A stretch of 64,000 bases of DNA from Saccharothrix sp. S26 (lineage in GTDB: Bacteria > Actinomycetota > Actinomycetes > Mycobacteriales > Pseudonocardiaceae), in contig NZ_JAJUWT010000011.1 in assembly GCF_021390395.1 (NCBI RefSeq), positions 248,001 to 312,000 of the forward strand, read 5' to 3'. Positions within the stretch are counted from its first letter, which is position 1. Each line of letters opens with the position of its first letter. Shown piece after piece: positions 55,810 through 64,000 of this stretch. The notes under the pieces were generated by a model that did no database searches, was not told the DNA's origin, and worked only from the letters and a program-made list of their open reading frames with translations. A program made the translations under genes and the position numbers.

Positions 55810-58611
55810 ATGAGCACCGACGCGGCGGACGCGACGCCCGCCTTCCGCTACACCGCCGAGCTGGCCGGCGAGATCGAGCGGCGCTGGCAGCAGCACTGGG
55901 AGGAGCAGGGCACGTTCCACGCGCCCAACCCGGTCGGGCCGCTCAAGGGCGACGTGCCCGCGGACAAGCTGTTCGTGCAGGACATGTTCCCGTACCCGTC
56001 GGGCGCCGGCCTGCACGTCGGCCACCCCCTGGGCTTCATCGGCACGGACGTGTTCGCCCGGTACCACCGGATGAACGGCCGCAACGTGCTGCACACGATG
56101 GGCTTCGACGCGTTCGGCCTGCCCGCCGAGCAGTACGCCGTGCAGACCGGGCAGCACCCGCGCAAGACCACCGAGGACAACATCCAGACCTACCTGCGGC
56201 AGATCCGCAGGCTGGGCCTGGGCCACGACGAGCGCCGCCGGATCTCCACCATCGACCCGGGCTACTACAAGTGGACCCAGTGGATCTTCCTGCAGATCTT
56301 CAACTCCTGGTACGACCCGGACGCGCGCAAGGCCAGGCCGATCGCGGAGCTGGAGGCGCAGTTCGCCTCGGGCGAGCGGGCCACGCCGGACCGGCCGTGG
56401 GCCGAGATGTCCCGCCCGGAGCGGGAGAAGCTGCTGGGCCAGTACCGCCTGGTGTACCTGTCGGAGGCGCCGGTGAACTGGTGCCCCGGCCTGGGCACCG
56501 TGCTGGCGAACGAGGAGGTCACCGCGGACGGCCGCAGCGAGCGCGGCAACTTCCCGGTGTTCCGGCGCTCGCTGCGCCAGTGGATGATGCGGATCACCGC
56601 CTACTCCGACCGGCTGATCGACGACCTGGACCGGCTGGACTGGCCGGACAAGATCAAGGCGATGCAGCGCAACTGGATCGGGCGCTCGCACGGCGCCAGG
56701 GTCAAGTTCGCCGTGGCCGGTCACGACGGCGTCGACATCGAGGTGTTCACCACCCGGCCCGACACGCTGTTCGGCGCGACCTACGTGGTGCTGGCGCCCG
56801 AGCACCCGCTGGTGGACGTGATCACCTCCCCCGGGCAGGGCGACGCGATCGCCGCCTACCGGGCCGAGGTGTCGCGCAAGTCCGAGCTGGACCGGCAGGA
56901 GAACAAGGAGAAGACCGGCGTCTTCACCGGCGCGCACGTCACGAACCCGGTCAACGGCGCGCAGCTGCCCGTGTACGTGGCGGACTACGTGCTGATGGGC
57001 TACGGCACCGGCGCGATCATGGCGGTGCCCGGCCAGGACCAGCGCGACTGGGACTTCGCCAAGGCGTTCGACCTGCCGATCATCCGGACCGTGCAGCCGC
57101 CCGAGGACTTCGACGGCGAGGCGTACACGGGTCCCGGCCCGGCGGTGAACTCCAGCCACGACAGCAGCGTCAGCCTGGACGGGCTGGACGTCGACGAGGC
57201 GAAGAAGAAGATCATCGCCTGGCTGGAGGAGCAGGGCCGCGGCGAGGGCACCGTGCAGTTCAAGCTGCGCGACTGGCTGTTCTCCCGGCAGCGGTACTGG
57301 GGCGAGCCGTTCCCGATCGTGTACGACGAGGACGGCACGCCGATCGCGGTGCCGGAGTCGATGCTGCCGATCGAGCTGCCCGACGTGGACGACTACTCGC
57401 CGCGCACGTTCGCCCCGGACGACGCGGGGTCCGAGCCGTCGCCGCCGCTGTCGCGCGCCGAGGACTGGGTCACCGTCGAGCTGGACCTGGGCGACGGGCC
57501 GAAGCGGTACCGGCGCGAGACCAACACCATGCCCAACTGGGCGGGTTCGTGCTGGTACCAGCTGCGGTACGTGGACCCGACGGAGTCGGAGCGGTTCGTC
57601 AACGCCGAGAACGAGCGGTACTGGCTGGGCCCGCGCCCGGCCGAGCACGGCGCGTCCGACCCCGGCGGCGTCGACCTGTACATCGGCGGCGTGGAGCACG
57701 CGGTGCTGCACCTGCTGTACGCGCGGTTCTGGCAGAAGGTGCTGTTCGACCTGGGCCACGTGTCCGGTGACGAGCCGTACCGGCGGCTGTTCAACCAGGG
57801 CTACATCGAGGCGTACGCCTACCGCGACTCGCGCGGCACCCCCGTGCCCGCCGAGCAGGTGGAAGAGCGCGACGGCAAGTACTTCTTCGAGGGCGAAGAG
57901 GTGCGCCGCGAGTACGGCAAGATGGGCAAGAGCCTGAAGAACGTCGTCACGCCGGACGAGATGTGCGAGAAGTACGGCGCCGACACGTTCCGGCTGTACG
58001 AGATGTCGATGGGCCCGATGGACGTCTCGCGGCCGTGGGCGACCAAGGACGTCGTCGGCGCGCAGCGGTTCCTGCAGCGGCTGTGGCGCAACCTGGTCGA
58101 CGAGACCACGGGGCAGTCGCGGGTCACCGACGAGGAGCCGGGCGAGGAAGCGCTGCGACTGCTGCACAAGACGATCGCGGGCGTGCACGACGACTTCGCC
58201 AACCTGCGCTACAACACGGCGGGCGCGAAGCTGATCGAGCTGAACAACTACGTGACCAAGCACTACCCGGGCGGCGCGCCGCGCGCGCTGGCCGAGCCGC
58301 TGGCGCTGATGCTGGCCCCGTTGAGCCCGCACGTCGCCGAGGAGCTGTGGTCGAAGCTGGGCCACGCCGACTCGCTGGCGCACGGCCCGTTCCCGACCGC
58401 GGACGAGAAGTACCTGGTCGAGGACACGGTCGAGTACCCGATCCAGGTCAACGGCAAGGTGAAGGCTCGCGTGGTGGTGCCCGCGTCGGCGTCGGCGGGC
58501 GAGGTCGAGGCGGCGGCGCTGGCCGACGAGAAGGTGGCGGAGCTGCTGAACGGCGGCACGCCGCGCAAGGTGATCGTCGTGCCGGGCCGGCTGGTCAACG
58601 TGGTGCTGTAA
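55810..58611 (+). CDS. leuS: Leucyl-tRNA synthetase
   Basis: 933 residues from ATG 55810 (GGAGAGGGA upstream; ATG 55792 is the alternative). Class I synthetase: HIGH-type [16 protein letters not shown], editing domain with [40 protein letters not shown], and KMSKS-type [17 protein letters not shown], followed by the anticodon-binding and C-terminal domains ([15 protein letters not shown]). Charges tRNA-Leu and proofreads it. The long insert [12 protein letters not shown] is typical of actinobacteria. Upstream leader peptide and attenuator indicate Leu-responsive control. Confidence 0.97.
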   Translation: MSTDAADATPAFRYTAELAGEIERRWQQHWEEQGTFHAPNPVGPLKGDVPADKLFVQDMFPYPSGAGLHVGHPLGFIGTDVFARYHRMNGRNVLHTMGFDAFGLPAEQYAVQTGQHPRKTTEDNIQTYLRQIRRLGLGHDERRRISTIDPGYYKWTQWIFLQIFNSWYDPDARKARPIAELEAQFASGERATPDRPWAEMSRPEREKLLGQYRLVYLSEAPVNWCPGLGTVLANEEVTADGRSERGNFPVFRRSLRQWMMRITAYSDRLIDDLDRLDWPDKIKAMQRNWIGRSHGARVKFAVAGHDGVDIEVFTTRPDTLFGATYVVLAPEHPLVDVITSPGQGDAIAAYRAEVSRKSELDRQENKEKTGVFTGAHVTNPVNGAQLPVYVADYVLMGYGTGAIMAVPGQDQRDWDFAKAFDLPIIRTVQPPEDFDGEAYTGPGPAVNSSHDSSVSLDGLDVDEAKKKIIAWLEEQGRGEGTVQFKLRDWLFSRQRYWGEPFPIVYDEDGTPIAVPESMLPIELPDVDDYSPRTFAPDDAGSEPSPPLSRAEDWVTVELDLGDGPKRYRRETNTMPNWAGSCWYQLRYVDPTESERFVNAENERYWLGPRPAEHGASDPGGVDLYIGGVEHAVLHLLYARFWQKVLFDLGHVSGDEPYRRLFNQGYIEAYAYRDSRGTPVPAEQVEERDGKYFFEGEEVRREYGKMGKSLKNVVTPDEMCEKYGADTFRLYEMSMGPMDVSRPWATKDVVGAQRFLQRLWRNLVDETTGQSRVTDEEPGEEALRLLHKTIAGVHDDFANLRYNTAGAKLIELNNYVTKHYPGGAPRALAEPLALMLAPLSPHVAEELWSKLGHADSLAHGPFPTADEKYLVEDTVEYPIQVNGKVKARVVVPASASAGEVEAAALADEKVAELLNGGTPRKVIVVPGRLVNVVL

Positions 58612-58617
58612 CGCGGT

Positions 58618-59142
58618 TCACGGACGGGGCAACCGGGCGGCCACTTCGGTCAGCGCGTCGAGCAGGTCCGGCTCGACGCGCCCGGTTGCCGGACGTCGGC
58701 CAAGTCGAGCAGCGCGCTGCCGAGCGGCCTGATGTCGCCGGTGCCGTGGACGTCGATGAGTCGTCGGAACCGCTTGGTTCGGGTGCGGTCGCCGAAGGAC
58801 ACCCACACCACCGACACGACGGCGACGTTGCCCGTGCCGTCGTCGACCGCGAAGACCCAGGCACTCCAGGTCCTGCCTGACCGCCTTCTTCCGGATGCGC
58901 ATGCCCAAGCGGTCCAGCGCACCGTCGGTGTCACCGTCGCGCGCCTTCTTCTCGCTCTCGGCCTTGCGGGCGTCGAGACCGGGTGTCGACCCGCTCGTCG
59001 CCGAGCTCGCGGACAACGCCGCTTCACCACCTGCACCGGCCGCGCCCGCCAGGGCCACGACGGCCGCCGCGATCACCGCGCCGCCCTTGCCCTTGCCCTT
59101 CTTGGAGCCACCACCGGGTCCGCCGATCTCCCTGTCCTCCAC
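58618..59142 (-). pseudogene. Frameshifted paralogue of the neighbouring membrane protein
   Basis: The N-terminal part (GTG 59142; EDREIGGPGGGSKKGKGKGG, a helix, KKARDGDTDGALDRLGMRIRKKAVRQDLEC) and the end (ATGRVEPDLLDALTEVAARLPRP) match the next gene in one frame. The middle (VAVVSVVWVSFGDRTRTKRF, LIDVHGTGDIRPLGSALLDL) continues in another frame. About 23 and 20 residues present in the intact copy are missing at the two junctions, so at least two indels inactivate it. A short tandem duplicate of the gene at 59290-59931. Confidence 0.75.
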
Positions 59143-59289
59143 ACCGCCTCCTGGTCGTCCCCGTCGTGAGGGATCGACCATGCAAGCGCGGATCGGCCTG
59201 AGGCGATGCGGATACCGGTGACACCGCTCGAAAGGGTCAGCGATCATCCACGACAGCGCTGTTCCGCCACGCGGAGTCGCCCATCCGTC

Positions 59290-59931
59290 CTACGGACGGG
59301 GCAACTGGGCGGCCACTTCGGTCATCGCGTCGAGCAGGTCCGGCTCGACGCGCCCGGTCGCCGGTTCGGACTCGGCGATGGTGATCGTCGTGTCCCTGAT
59401 CTCCGACCAGTAGTGGGCGGCGGTGAACTGGACCTCCGGCAGGCCGAAGACGCCGCCGCTGAGCGGTTTCACGTCGCCCGAGCCCGCCACGTCGATCACC
59501 CGGTCGAACTGGCGGGCCTGGTTGCGCCCGGGGAACGTCACCCAGACCACGGACACCACGGCGGCGTTGCCCGCCTGGTCGCCGACGGCGAGGAGTAGGC
59601 GGTCCAGGGACGTGCACGGCGTGCGGACGAGGAAGTCGCGCACCTGGCCGAACGAGTTGGCCACGCAGTCGAGCTCCTGCTTCACCGCCTGCTTGCTGAT
59701 GCCGACGCCGAGGTGGCCCATCGCGCCGGCGGTGTCACCGCCGCGGGCCGCGCGCTTGGCGTCCCACTTGCGCACCCCGATGCTCTCCACGGGGGCCGCG
59801 CCGCCGCCACCGCTCGCGCCCGAGTTCAGCGCCGCGCCACCGGCCCCGCCCGCGCCCGCGAGGACGACGAGCACCGCGGCCACCAACGCCACGCCGCCGG
59901 ATCCCTTGTCCGAACTCCTCCGCGCCACCAT
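59290..59931 (-). CDS. Membrane-anchored hypothetical protein, intact copy of a tandem pair
   Basis: 213 residues from ATG 59931 with GGGGGG upstream. A short basic cytoplasmic start (MVARRSSDKGSGG), one helix VALVAAVLVVLAGAGGAGGAAL, then an outside domain with two cysteines (QELDCVANS, VRTPCTSLD) likely to form a disulfide, and VVSVVWVTFPGRNQARQFDRVIDV..SGDVKPLSGGVF, TAAHYWSEIR and a closing GRVEPDLLDAMTEVAAQLPRP. No recognised family. A decayed duplicate lies immediately downstream. Confidence 0.78.
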   Translation of the reverse strand: MVARRSSDKGSGGVALVAAVLVVLAGAGGAGGAALNSGASGGGGAAPVESIGVRKWDAKRAARGGDTAGAMGHLGVGISKQAVKQELDCVANSFGQVRDFLVRTPCTSLDRLLLAVGDQAGNAAVVSVVWVTFPGRNQARQFDRVIDVAGSGDVKPLSGGVFGLPEVQFTAAHYWSEIRDTTITIAESEPATGRVEPDLLDAMTEVAAQLPRP

Positions 59932-60055
59932 CCCCCCGCCCCGAGCCGTTTCCCGCCGTGCGGCCAACCCATGCAACCCCGCTCGGGTGCCTTGGTTGCG
60001 CCCCGGGGGCGAAAAGCGCTCGAACGGCCCAGCAGGTATGCCCGGAAGTCGCACT

Positions 60056-60805
60056 TCACCGTTGCGGAGGGAAACCCATCTCGCCCAGGATCTGCGCCAG
60101 CATGGAGTCGAACATGGGCTCCGGGTTCGACACGGCGAACGGGAAGCGGCCGAAGACCTCCAGGGCCACGTGGCCGTAGATGCGGACCCACGACTGCGTG
60201 ATGTGGTAGACCGCGCCGAGCGGCAGGACGTCCGGGGTCACGTCCACGCCCCGGTCGTTGACGGTGGCCAGCAGGACCTCCTGGAACGCCGCCAGGTCGG
60301 CGTGCAGGTCCGCGGGCACCTCGTCGTCGCCGAGGTCGTCGGGCAGCGGGTGGCTCGCGATCAACCGGCCCGCGACCTCGAGGAACACCCGGCCGAACTG
60401 GTCGCCGACCTGGTTGCGGTCCCCGTGGGGCGCGCAGCTGCCGATGGTGTCCTCTGTGGACGCGAACACCAGCGTGAACTCCTGCGGGTGCGCCAGCGCC
60501 CAGCGCCGGAAGCCCCGGCACACCGCGTAGACCTGTGCGCTGACGTCGTGCTCGCCGATCCGGTCGAGGTCGGCCTCCAGTTCCGCGGCGAGGTCCGTGC
60601 AGATGTCCTCGGCGAGGCGGCGGAGCAGGTCCTCGCGCGAGTCGTAGTACCGGTACAGCCCCGGGGCGGTGATGCCGACCTCGCGTGCGATGGCACGCAG
60701 AGTGACGGCGTCCCGGCCGTGCTCCACGAGCAGGGCACGGGCCTGTCGCCGAATCTCGCGCTCGGTCTCGGCGCGTAGTCGCTCACGGCGAGTGGCCTCG
60801 GTCAT
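60056..60805 (-). CDS. TetR-family regulator of the MmpL gene
   Basis: 249 residues. HTH: REIRRQARALLVEHGRDAVTLRAIAREVGITAPGLYRYYDSREDLLRRL; the C-terminal part is of the larger TetR_C type (YAVCRGFRRWALAHPQEFTLVFAS). ATG start (MTEATRRERLRAE). Divergent from the mmpL gene across 121 bp holding three related operator-like sequences, so it likely represses both genes and is released by a ligand that the transporter exports. Confidence 0.92.
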   Translation of the reverse strand: MTEATRRERLRAETEREIRRQARALLVEHGRDAVTLRAIAREVGITAPGLYRYYDSREDLLRRLAEDICTDLAAELEADLDRIGEHDVSAQVYAVCRGFRRWALAHPQEFTLVFASTEDTIGSCAPHGDRNQVGDQFGRVFLEVAGRLIASHPLPDDLGDDEVPADLHADLAAFQEVLLATVNDRGVDVTPDVLPLGAVYHITQSWVRIYGHVALEVFGRFPFAVSNPEPMFDSMLAQILGEMGFPPQR

Positions 60806-60823
60806 ATGTCACCCAATCAGGTT

Positions 60824-60896
60824 GTAAACGCTGTTCACGCGGGTATAACTTCGGGATAGGTCAGTGAACGGTGTTTACGTAGTTGACGCCATTCAC
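60824..60896. promoter_or_regulatory. Shared TetR operators between tetR and mmpL
   Basis: GTAAACGCTGTTCAC at 60824-60838, GTGAACGGTGTTTAC at 60864-60878 (the same element inverted: GTGAAC-N3-GTTTAC) and a weaker GTTGACGCCATTCAC at 60882-60896. Confidence 0.75.
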
Positions 60897-60926
60897 GCAA
60901 CGGTAACCCATGTCCCGGGAGGACGC

Positions 60927-63029
60927 GTGTTCGCGAAGTGGGGATCGCTGGCGTACCGCCGCAGGTGGGTGGTGTTGATCGCGACGGTGGCCCTGGCGGT
61001 GGTCGGCGGCATCTGGGGCCTGGGCGTGTTCGACCGGCTCAGCCAAGGCGGCTACGAAGCCCCGACGAGCGAAGCGGCCCGGGCCAACGAGGTCGCGCAG
61101 GACGCGTTCGGCCGACAGGGCGGTGACGTCCTCGTCGTCTACAACACCACCGACCCGGCCCAGCTCGAGAAGATCTCCGCCGAGCTGGCCGACCTCCCCA
61201 CCGACGCGGTGCTGAAGGTGCTGCCGCCGTACCCCTCACCGGAGAGCGGCAAGTCGCTCGTCGTGATCACGCTGCGCTCCGGTGACTCCAACACGCAGCT
61301 CAAGCAGTACGAGCAGATCGCCGACCAGCTTCCGGTCGACGGGCTCGAGACGCAGGTCGGCGGGCTGGTGCCCACCCAGAAGGCGATCAGCGACATGTCC
61401 GCCTCCGACCTGACCAAGGCCGAGGCCGTCTCGCTGCCGATCGTGCTGCTCCTGCTGATCGTCATCTTCGGTGGCCTGGTCGCCGCGTCGCTGCCGGTGG
61501 TGGTCGGCGGCCTCGCCATCGCCGGTTCCCTCGGCGTGCTGCACGCCGTCTCGCTGGTGGCCGACGTCAACTCGTTCGCGGTCAACGTGGCCAGCCTGCT
61601 CGGCCTCGGCATGGCGATCGACTACGGCCTGTTCATGGTGGGCCGGTTCCGCGAGGAGCTGGCCGCCGGCCGCGACACACCCGACGCCGTGCGCCGGACC
61701 GTCATGTCGGCGGGACGCACGGTGCTGTTCTCCGCGACGCTGCTGGTGATCGCGCTCGCCGGGCTGCTGCTGTTCCCGCAGGGCTTCCTCAAGTCCCTCA
61801 GCTACGGCGGCATGTCCGCGGTCGCGATCGCGGCGATCGTGTCGCTGACCCTGCTGCCCGCGCTGCTGGCCGTCCTCGGCCACCGCGTGGACAAGCTCGC
61901 CCTGCCGTGGCGCAAGAACAAGGTGCCGTCCGAGGGCGGCTGGCGCAGGCTGGCCGGCCGGGTGATGAAGCGGCCCGTGCTGGTCGCGCTGCCGATCGTG
62001 CTGGTGCTGCTCGCGCTGGGCTCGCCGTTCCTGGGCGTGAAGTTCGGCGAGGTCACCGAGAAGGTGCTGCCCGAGGGCAACCCGGCCCGCGTCGCCGCCG
62101 AGACGGTGAACAACGACTTCGCCGCCCTGTCCAACTCCGGGTTCAAGATCGTGATCACCGGTGACCCGTCGCCGGCCGACGTGCAGCGGTTCGTCGGCGA
62201 GGTCGCCGCGGTGCCCGGTGTCGGCGAGGCGCAGGTCGCGGCGGAACCCGCCAACGGGGTGTGGCTGGTCAACGCCGGGCTGGAGCAGGACGCGCTGAGC
62301 GACGAGTCCAAGCAGGCGCTGCGGGACGTGCGCGCGTTGGCCGGGCCCGGCGACGAGGTGCTCGTCGGCGGCAGCACGGCGATGGTGTCCGACAGCCTCG
62401 ACGCCATCGGCGACAAGCTGCCGCTGATGATCGTGCTGCTGGTCGGTGCGACGTTCGTGCTGATGTTCCTGGCGTTCGGGTCCGTGCTGCTGCCGATCAA
62501 GGCCGTGGTGATGAGCGCGCTGAGCCTGTCGGCCACGTTCGGCGTGCTGGTGTGGGTGTTCCAGGACGGGCACGGAGCGTCGCTGCTCGGCGTGACGCCC
62601 GCGCCGCTGGAGTCCGGGATCGTGGTGCTGATGGCGGCCGTGGTCTTCGGGTTGTCCACCGACTACGAGGTGTTCCTGCTGTCGCGGATGGTCGAGGCGC
62701 GCGGGCGCGGCGCGTCGACCGGGGAAGCGGTGGCGGCCGGTCTGGCGAAGACCGGGCGCGTGATCACCGCGGCGGCGCTGCTGCTCATCGTGGTGACGGG
62801 CGCGTTCGCGTTCTCCCAGATCACCATGATGCGGTTCGTCGGCGTCGGCATGATCCTGGCGCTCGCGCTGGACGCCACCGTGGTGCGGATGCTGCTCGTG
62901 CCCGCGGTGATGAAGCTGCTCGGCGACGCGGTGTGGTGGGCTCCCGGGCCGCTGCGGCGGATCCAAGAGCGGATGGCGATCCACGAGGACGCGCCGGCGG
63001 AGGACGAGAAGGTGGCGCAGCCCGTCTAG
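60927..63029 (+). CDS. MMPL-family transporter
   Basis: 700 residues of the RND/MmpL superfamily with about 12 membrane helices in two repeats. Starts FAKWGSLAYRRRWVVLIATVALAVVGGIWG; periplasmic domain 1 (GGYEAPTSEAARANEVAQDAFG); helices with GLGMAIDYGLFMVGRFREEL and, in the second half, FGLSTDYEVFLLSRMVEARG, each carrying the Asp-Tyr pair used for proton relay. Exports lipids or hydrophobic drugs. GTG 60927 with GGGAGG at 4-nt spacing is the start; the open frame from 60864 begins inside a TetR operator and was rejected. Stop 7 bp from the convergent propeller gene. Confidence 0.93.
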   Translation: MFAKWGSLAYRRRWVVLIATVALAVVGGIWGLGVFDRLSQGGYEAPTSEAARANEVAQDAFGRQGGDVLVVYNTTDPAQLEKISAELADLPTDAVLKVLPPYPSPESGKSLVVITLRSGDSNTQLKQYEQIADQLPVDGLETQVGGLVPTQKAISDMSASDLTKAEAVSLPIVLLLLIVIFGGLVAASLPVVVGGLAIAGSLGVLHAVSLVADVNSFAVNVASLLGLGMAIDYGLFMVGRFREELAAGRDTPDAVRRTVMSAGRTVLFSATLLVIALAGLLLFPQGFLKSLSYGGMSAVAIAAIVSLTLLPALLAVLGHRVDKLALPWRKNKVPSEGGWRRLAGRVMKRPVLVALPIVLVLLALGSPFLGVKFGEVTEKVLPEGNPARVAAETVNNDFAALSNSGFKIVITGDPSPADVQRFVGEVAAVPGVGEAQVAAEPANGVWLVNAGLEQDALSDESKQALRDVRALAGPGDEVLVGGSTAMVSDSLDAIGDKLPLMIVLLVGATFVLMFLAFGSVLLPIKAVVMSALSLSATFGVLVWVFQDGHGASLLGVTPAPLESGIVVLMAAVVFGLSTDYEVFLLSRMVEARGRGASTGEAVAAGLAKTGRVITAAALLLIVVTGAFAFSQITMMRFVGVGMILALALDATVVRMLLVPAVMKLLGDAVWWAPGPLRRIQERMAIHEDAPAEDEKVAQPV

Positions 63030-63036
63030 GGCTCGT

Positions 63037-64000
63037 TCAGGACTTGTCGGAGGGTTCGAACGCGATGGCCGTGGCCGTGAAGCCGCGGCCATCGCCGTCC
63101 AGGCCGCTGAGCTGGAACGTGGTTAGCACCCGGTTGTCGGCGCTGTCCAGCACCGTCGCGGTGTTGCCGGTGGACAGGAACACCCGCCGGTCGCCGGGCG
63201 GGATGGCCAGCGTCTTCGCCTTGAGCCGCAACGTCCGCGCGGCGTGGGTGGCGGTGTCGACGACGGCGACGCGGCGGCCCAGCGCGACGTAGACGCGCCG
63301 CCCGTCCGGGGTGACCGCGATGCTGCCCGCGCCCTTGCCGACCGGGGTGGACCAGCGCACCTCGTCGGTGCGCGGGTCGATCATGAAGACGGTGCCGCCG
63401 CCCTCGCCCACGTCGAGCGAGCTGACGTAGACGGCGTCGCCGTCCGGGCTGACCGCGACCTGTTGCGGCATGCCCCCGAGGGGGATCGTGGTCTTCGGCG
63501 TGGCGCTCGCGGTGTCCAGGACGCTCACCGTGCCGTCCTGCGCGTTGGCCACGTACAGCCGCCGCCCGTCCGGCGTCACCGCGATGCCCTGCGGCTGGCC
63601 GCCCGCCCTGATCGCCGCGACCAGCCGGAACGTGGCCGGGTCCACCACCGCGACCGCACCGCTGCCGGTGACGTAGAGGCGTTCGCCGTCGGGGCGCAGC
63701 ACCGCCTGGGCCAGTTGCGCGCGGGCGTCGATGCGGCCGACCACCTTGCCCGCCACCGGGTCGACCGCCGTGATGACGCCCGCCCAGCCGTTGACCACGT
63801 ACACCCGGTCGCCGCCCGGCCCGACCGCCGCGCCGGTGGTCCAGGCGCCGGTGTTGGCGCTCGCGACCGCGCGGCCGTCGGTCGTGTCGAGCACCTGCAC
63901 CTGGCCGTCGTGCGCGATCACGTACGCCCGCGGCACGGGCGCGCCGGCGGTGGTGACGACGTGCTGCCGCTCCTGGCCGGCGGCGGAGAGCGCGGCGGCG
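63037..64000 (-). CDS. Secreted beta-propeller (YVTN-type) protein, 5' truncated
   Basis: The window ends within the N-terminal part; 321 codons are visible. The frame upstream of MPRAYVIAHDG continues without a stop (AALSAAGQERQHVVTTAGAPV), which looks like the end of a signal peptide. Repeated blades of YVTN type occur: VYVVNGWAGVITAVDP, LYVTGSGAVAVVDPATF, LYVANAQDGTVSVLDT, VYVSSLDVGEGGGTVF, VYVALGRRVAVVDT. Seven blades would make a propeller used for binding or as a lactonase-like enzyme; function unknown. GTG-internal starts exist but are not needed if the gene extends beyond the edge. Confidence 0.82.
   Translation of the reverse strand, partial: AAALSAAGQERQHVVTTAGAPVPRAYVIAHDGQVQVLDTTDGRAVASANTGAWTTGAAVGPGGDRVYVVNGWAGVITAVDPVAGKVVGRIDARAQLAQAVLRPDGERLYVTGSGAVAVVDPATFRLVAAIRAGGQPQGIAVTPDGRRLYVANAQDGTVSVLDTASATPKTTIPLGGMPQQVAVSPDGDAVYVSSLDVGEGGGTVFMIDPRTDEVRWSTPVGKGAGSIAVTPDGRRVYVALGRRVAVVDTATHAARTLRLKAKTLAIPPGDRRVFLSTGNTATVLDSADNRVLTTFQLSGLDGDGRGFTATAIAFEPSDKS

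Noticed and set aside
60864..60926. Upstream start for the mmpL gene at 60864
   Set aside because: The GTG lies inside a TetR operator and has no ribosome site, whereas GTG 60927 has GGGAGG and the usual N-terminus.

Overview
The window is a high-GC actinobacterial chromosome segment spanning the replication origin. Gene order matches the Mycobacterium tuberculosis region from Rv0016c (pbpA) through dnaA to the far side of parAB and beyond (Rv3908 to Rv3915). Long GC-rich intergenic DNA, many GTG/TTG starts, a gyrA intein, a class E sortase next to the pknB block and the split of the MurJ pseudokinase from MurJ suggest a Pseudonocardiales genus (Saccharothrix/Lentzea/Actinosynnema-like). The genus is an inference; no rRNA is present. 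I see no insertion sequence, prophage or CRISPR array.

Left arm (1-13.7 kb): the end of a penicillin-binding protein, the two STPK kinases (pknA, pknB with four PASTA units), pabA, an iron-box-controlled ferredoxin reductase, a class E sortase with a very long proline-rich stalk coupled to a 52-residue membrane protein, crgA, a PH-domain membrane protein, an MBL hydrolase, a rhomboid protease, ppiA, a CwsA-like protein, a lipoprotein, DoxX, and tRNA-Ala and tRNA-Ile flanking a 39-residue DLW-type gene.

Origin core (13.7-33.8 kb): DUF3566, gyrA (421-residue intein), gyrB, dciA, recF, gnd and dnaN on the minus strand. A 1.28-kb oriC interval follows, with abutting DnaA boxes, a T-rich unwinding candidate and an unexplained array of four perfect GCACCCGGGTGC palindromes. 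Then come dnaA (minus) and the plus-strand rpmH-rnpA-yidD-yidC-jag cluster, a Nudix gene and rsmG-parA-parB, with four near-perfect parS sites within 1.4 kb.

Right arm (33.8-50 kb): a Ddl-type ligase, an aminotransferase, a GNAT, an ArsR-SRPBCC fusion with its own operator, two small unknowns, a CwlM-like protein, trxA/trxB (sigma-R type promoter), sigM with its anti-sigma factor, an accessory VOC/small ORF/TetR insert, and then pseudokinase, murJ, a DUF6049-like protein and Nudix (the last four one operon read leftwards). The CCA-adding enzyme opens the next block.

Distal part (50-64 kb): a small LuxR-type HTH protein, an MFS permease, YqgE, an SdpI-like protein, a phytase-type esterase, leuS preceded by a Leu-codon leader peptide and attenuator, a tandem pair of paralogous secreted/membrane proteins (one frameshifted), a TetR-MmpL pair with shared operators, and a truncated beta-propeller protein.

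The window combines replication and segregation (dnaA, dnaN, gyrAB, recF, dciA, parABS), envelope growth and its kinase control (pbpA, pknAB, crgA, cwsA, cwlM, murJ, pseudokinase) and redox control (sigM, trxAB). Many genes appear to be transcribed from leaderless promoters with a TAnnnT box 6-8 nt before the start codon. I made no database searches; family calls are from motif recognition and conserved gene order.
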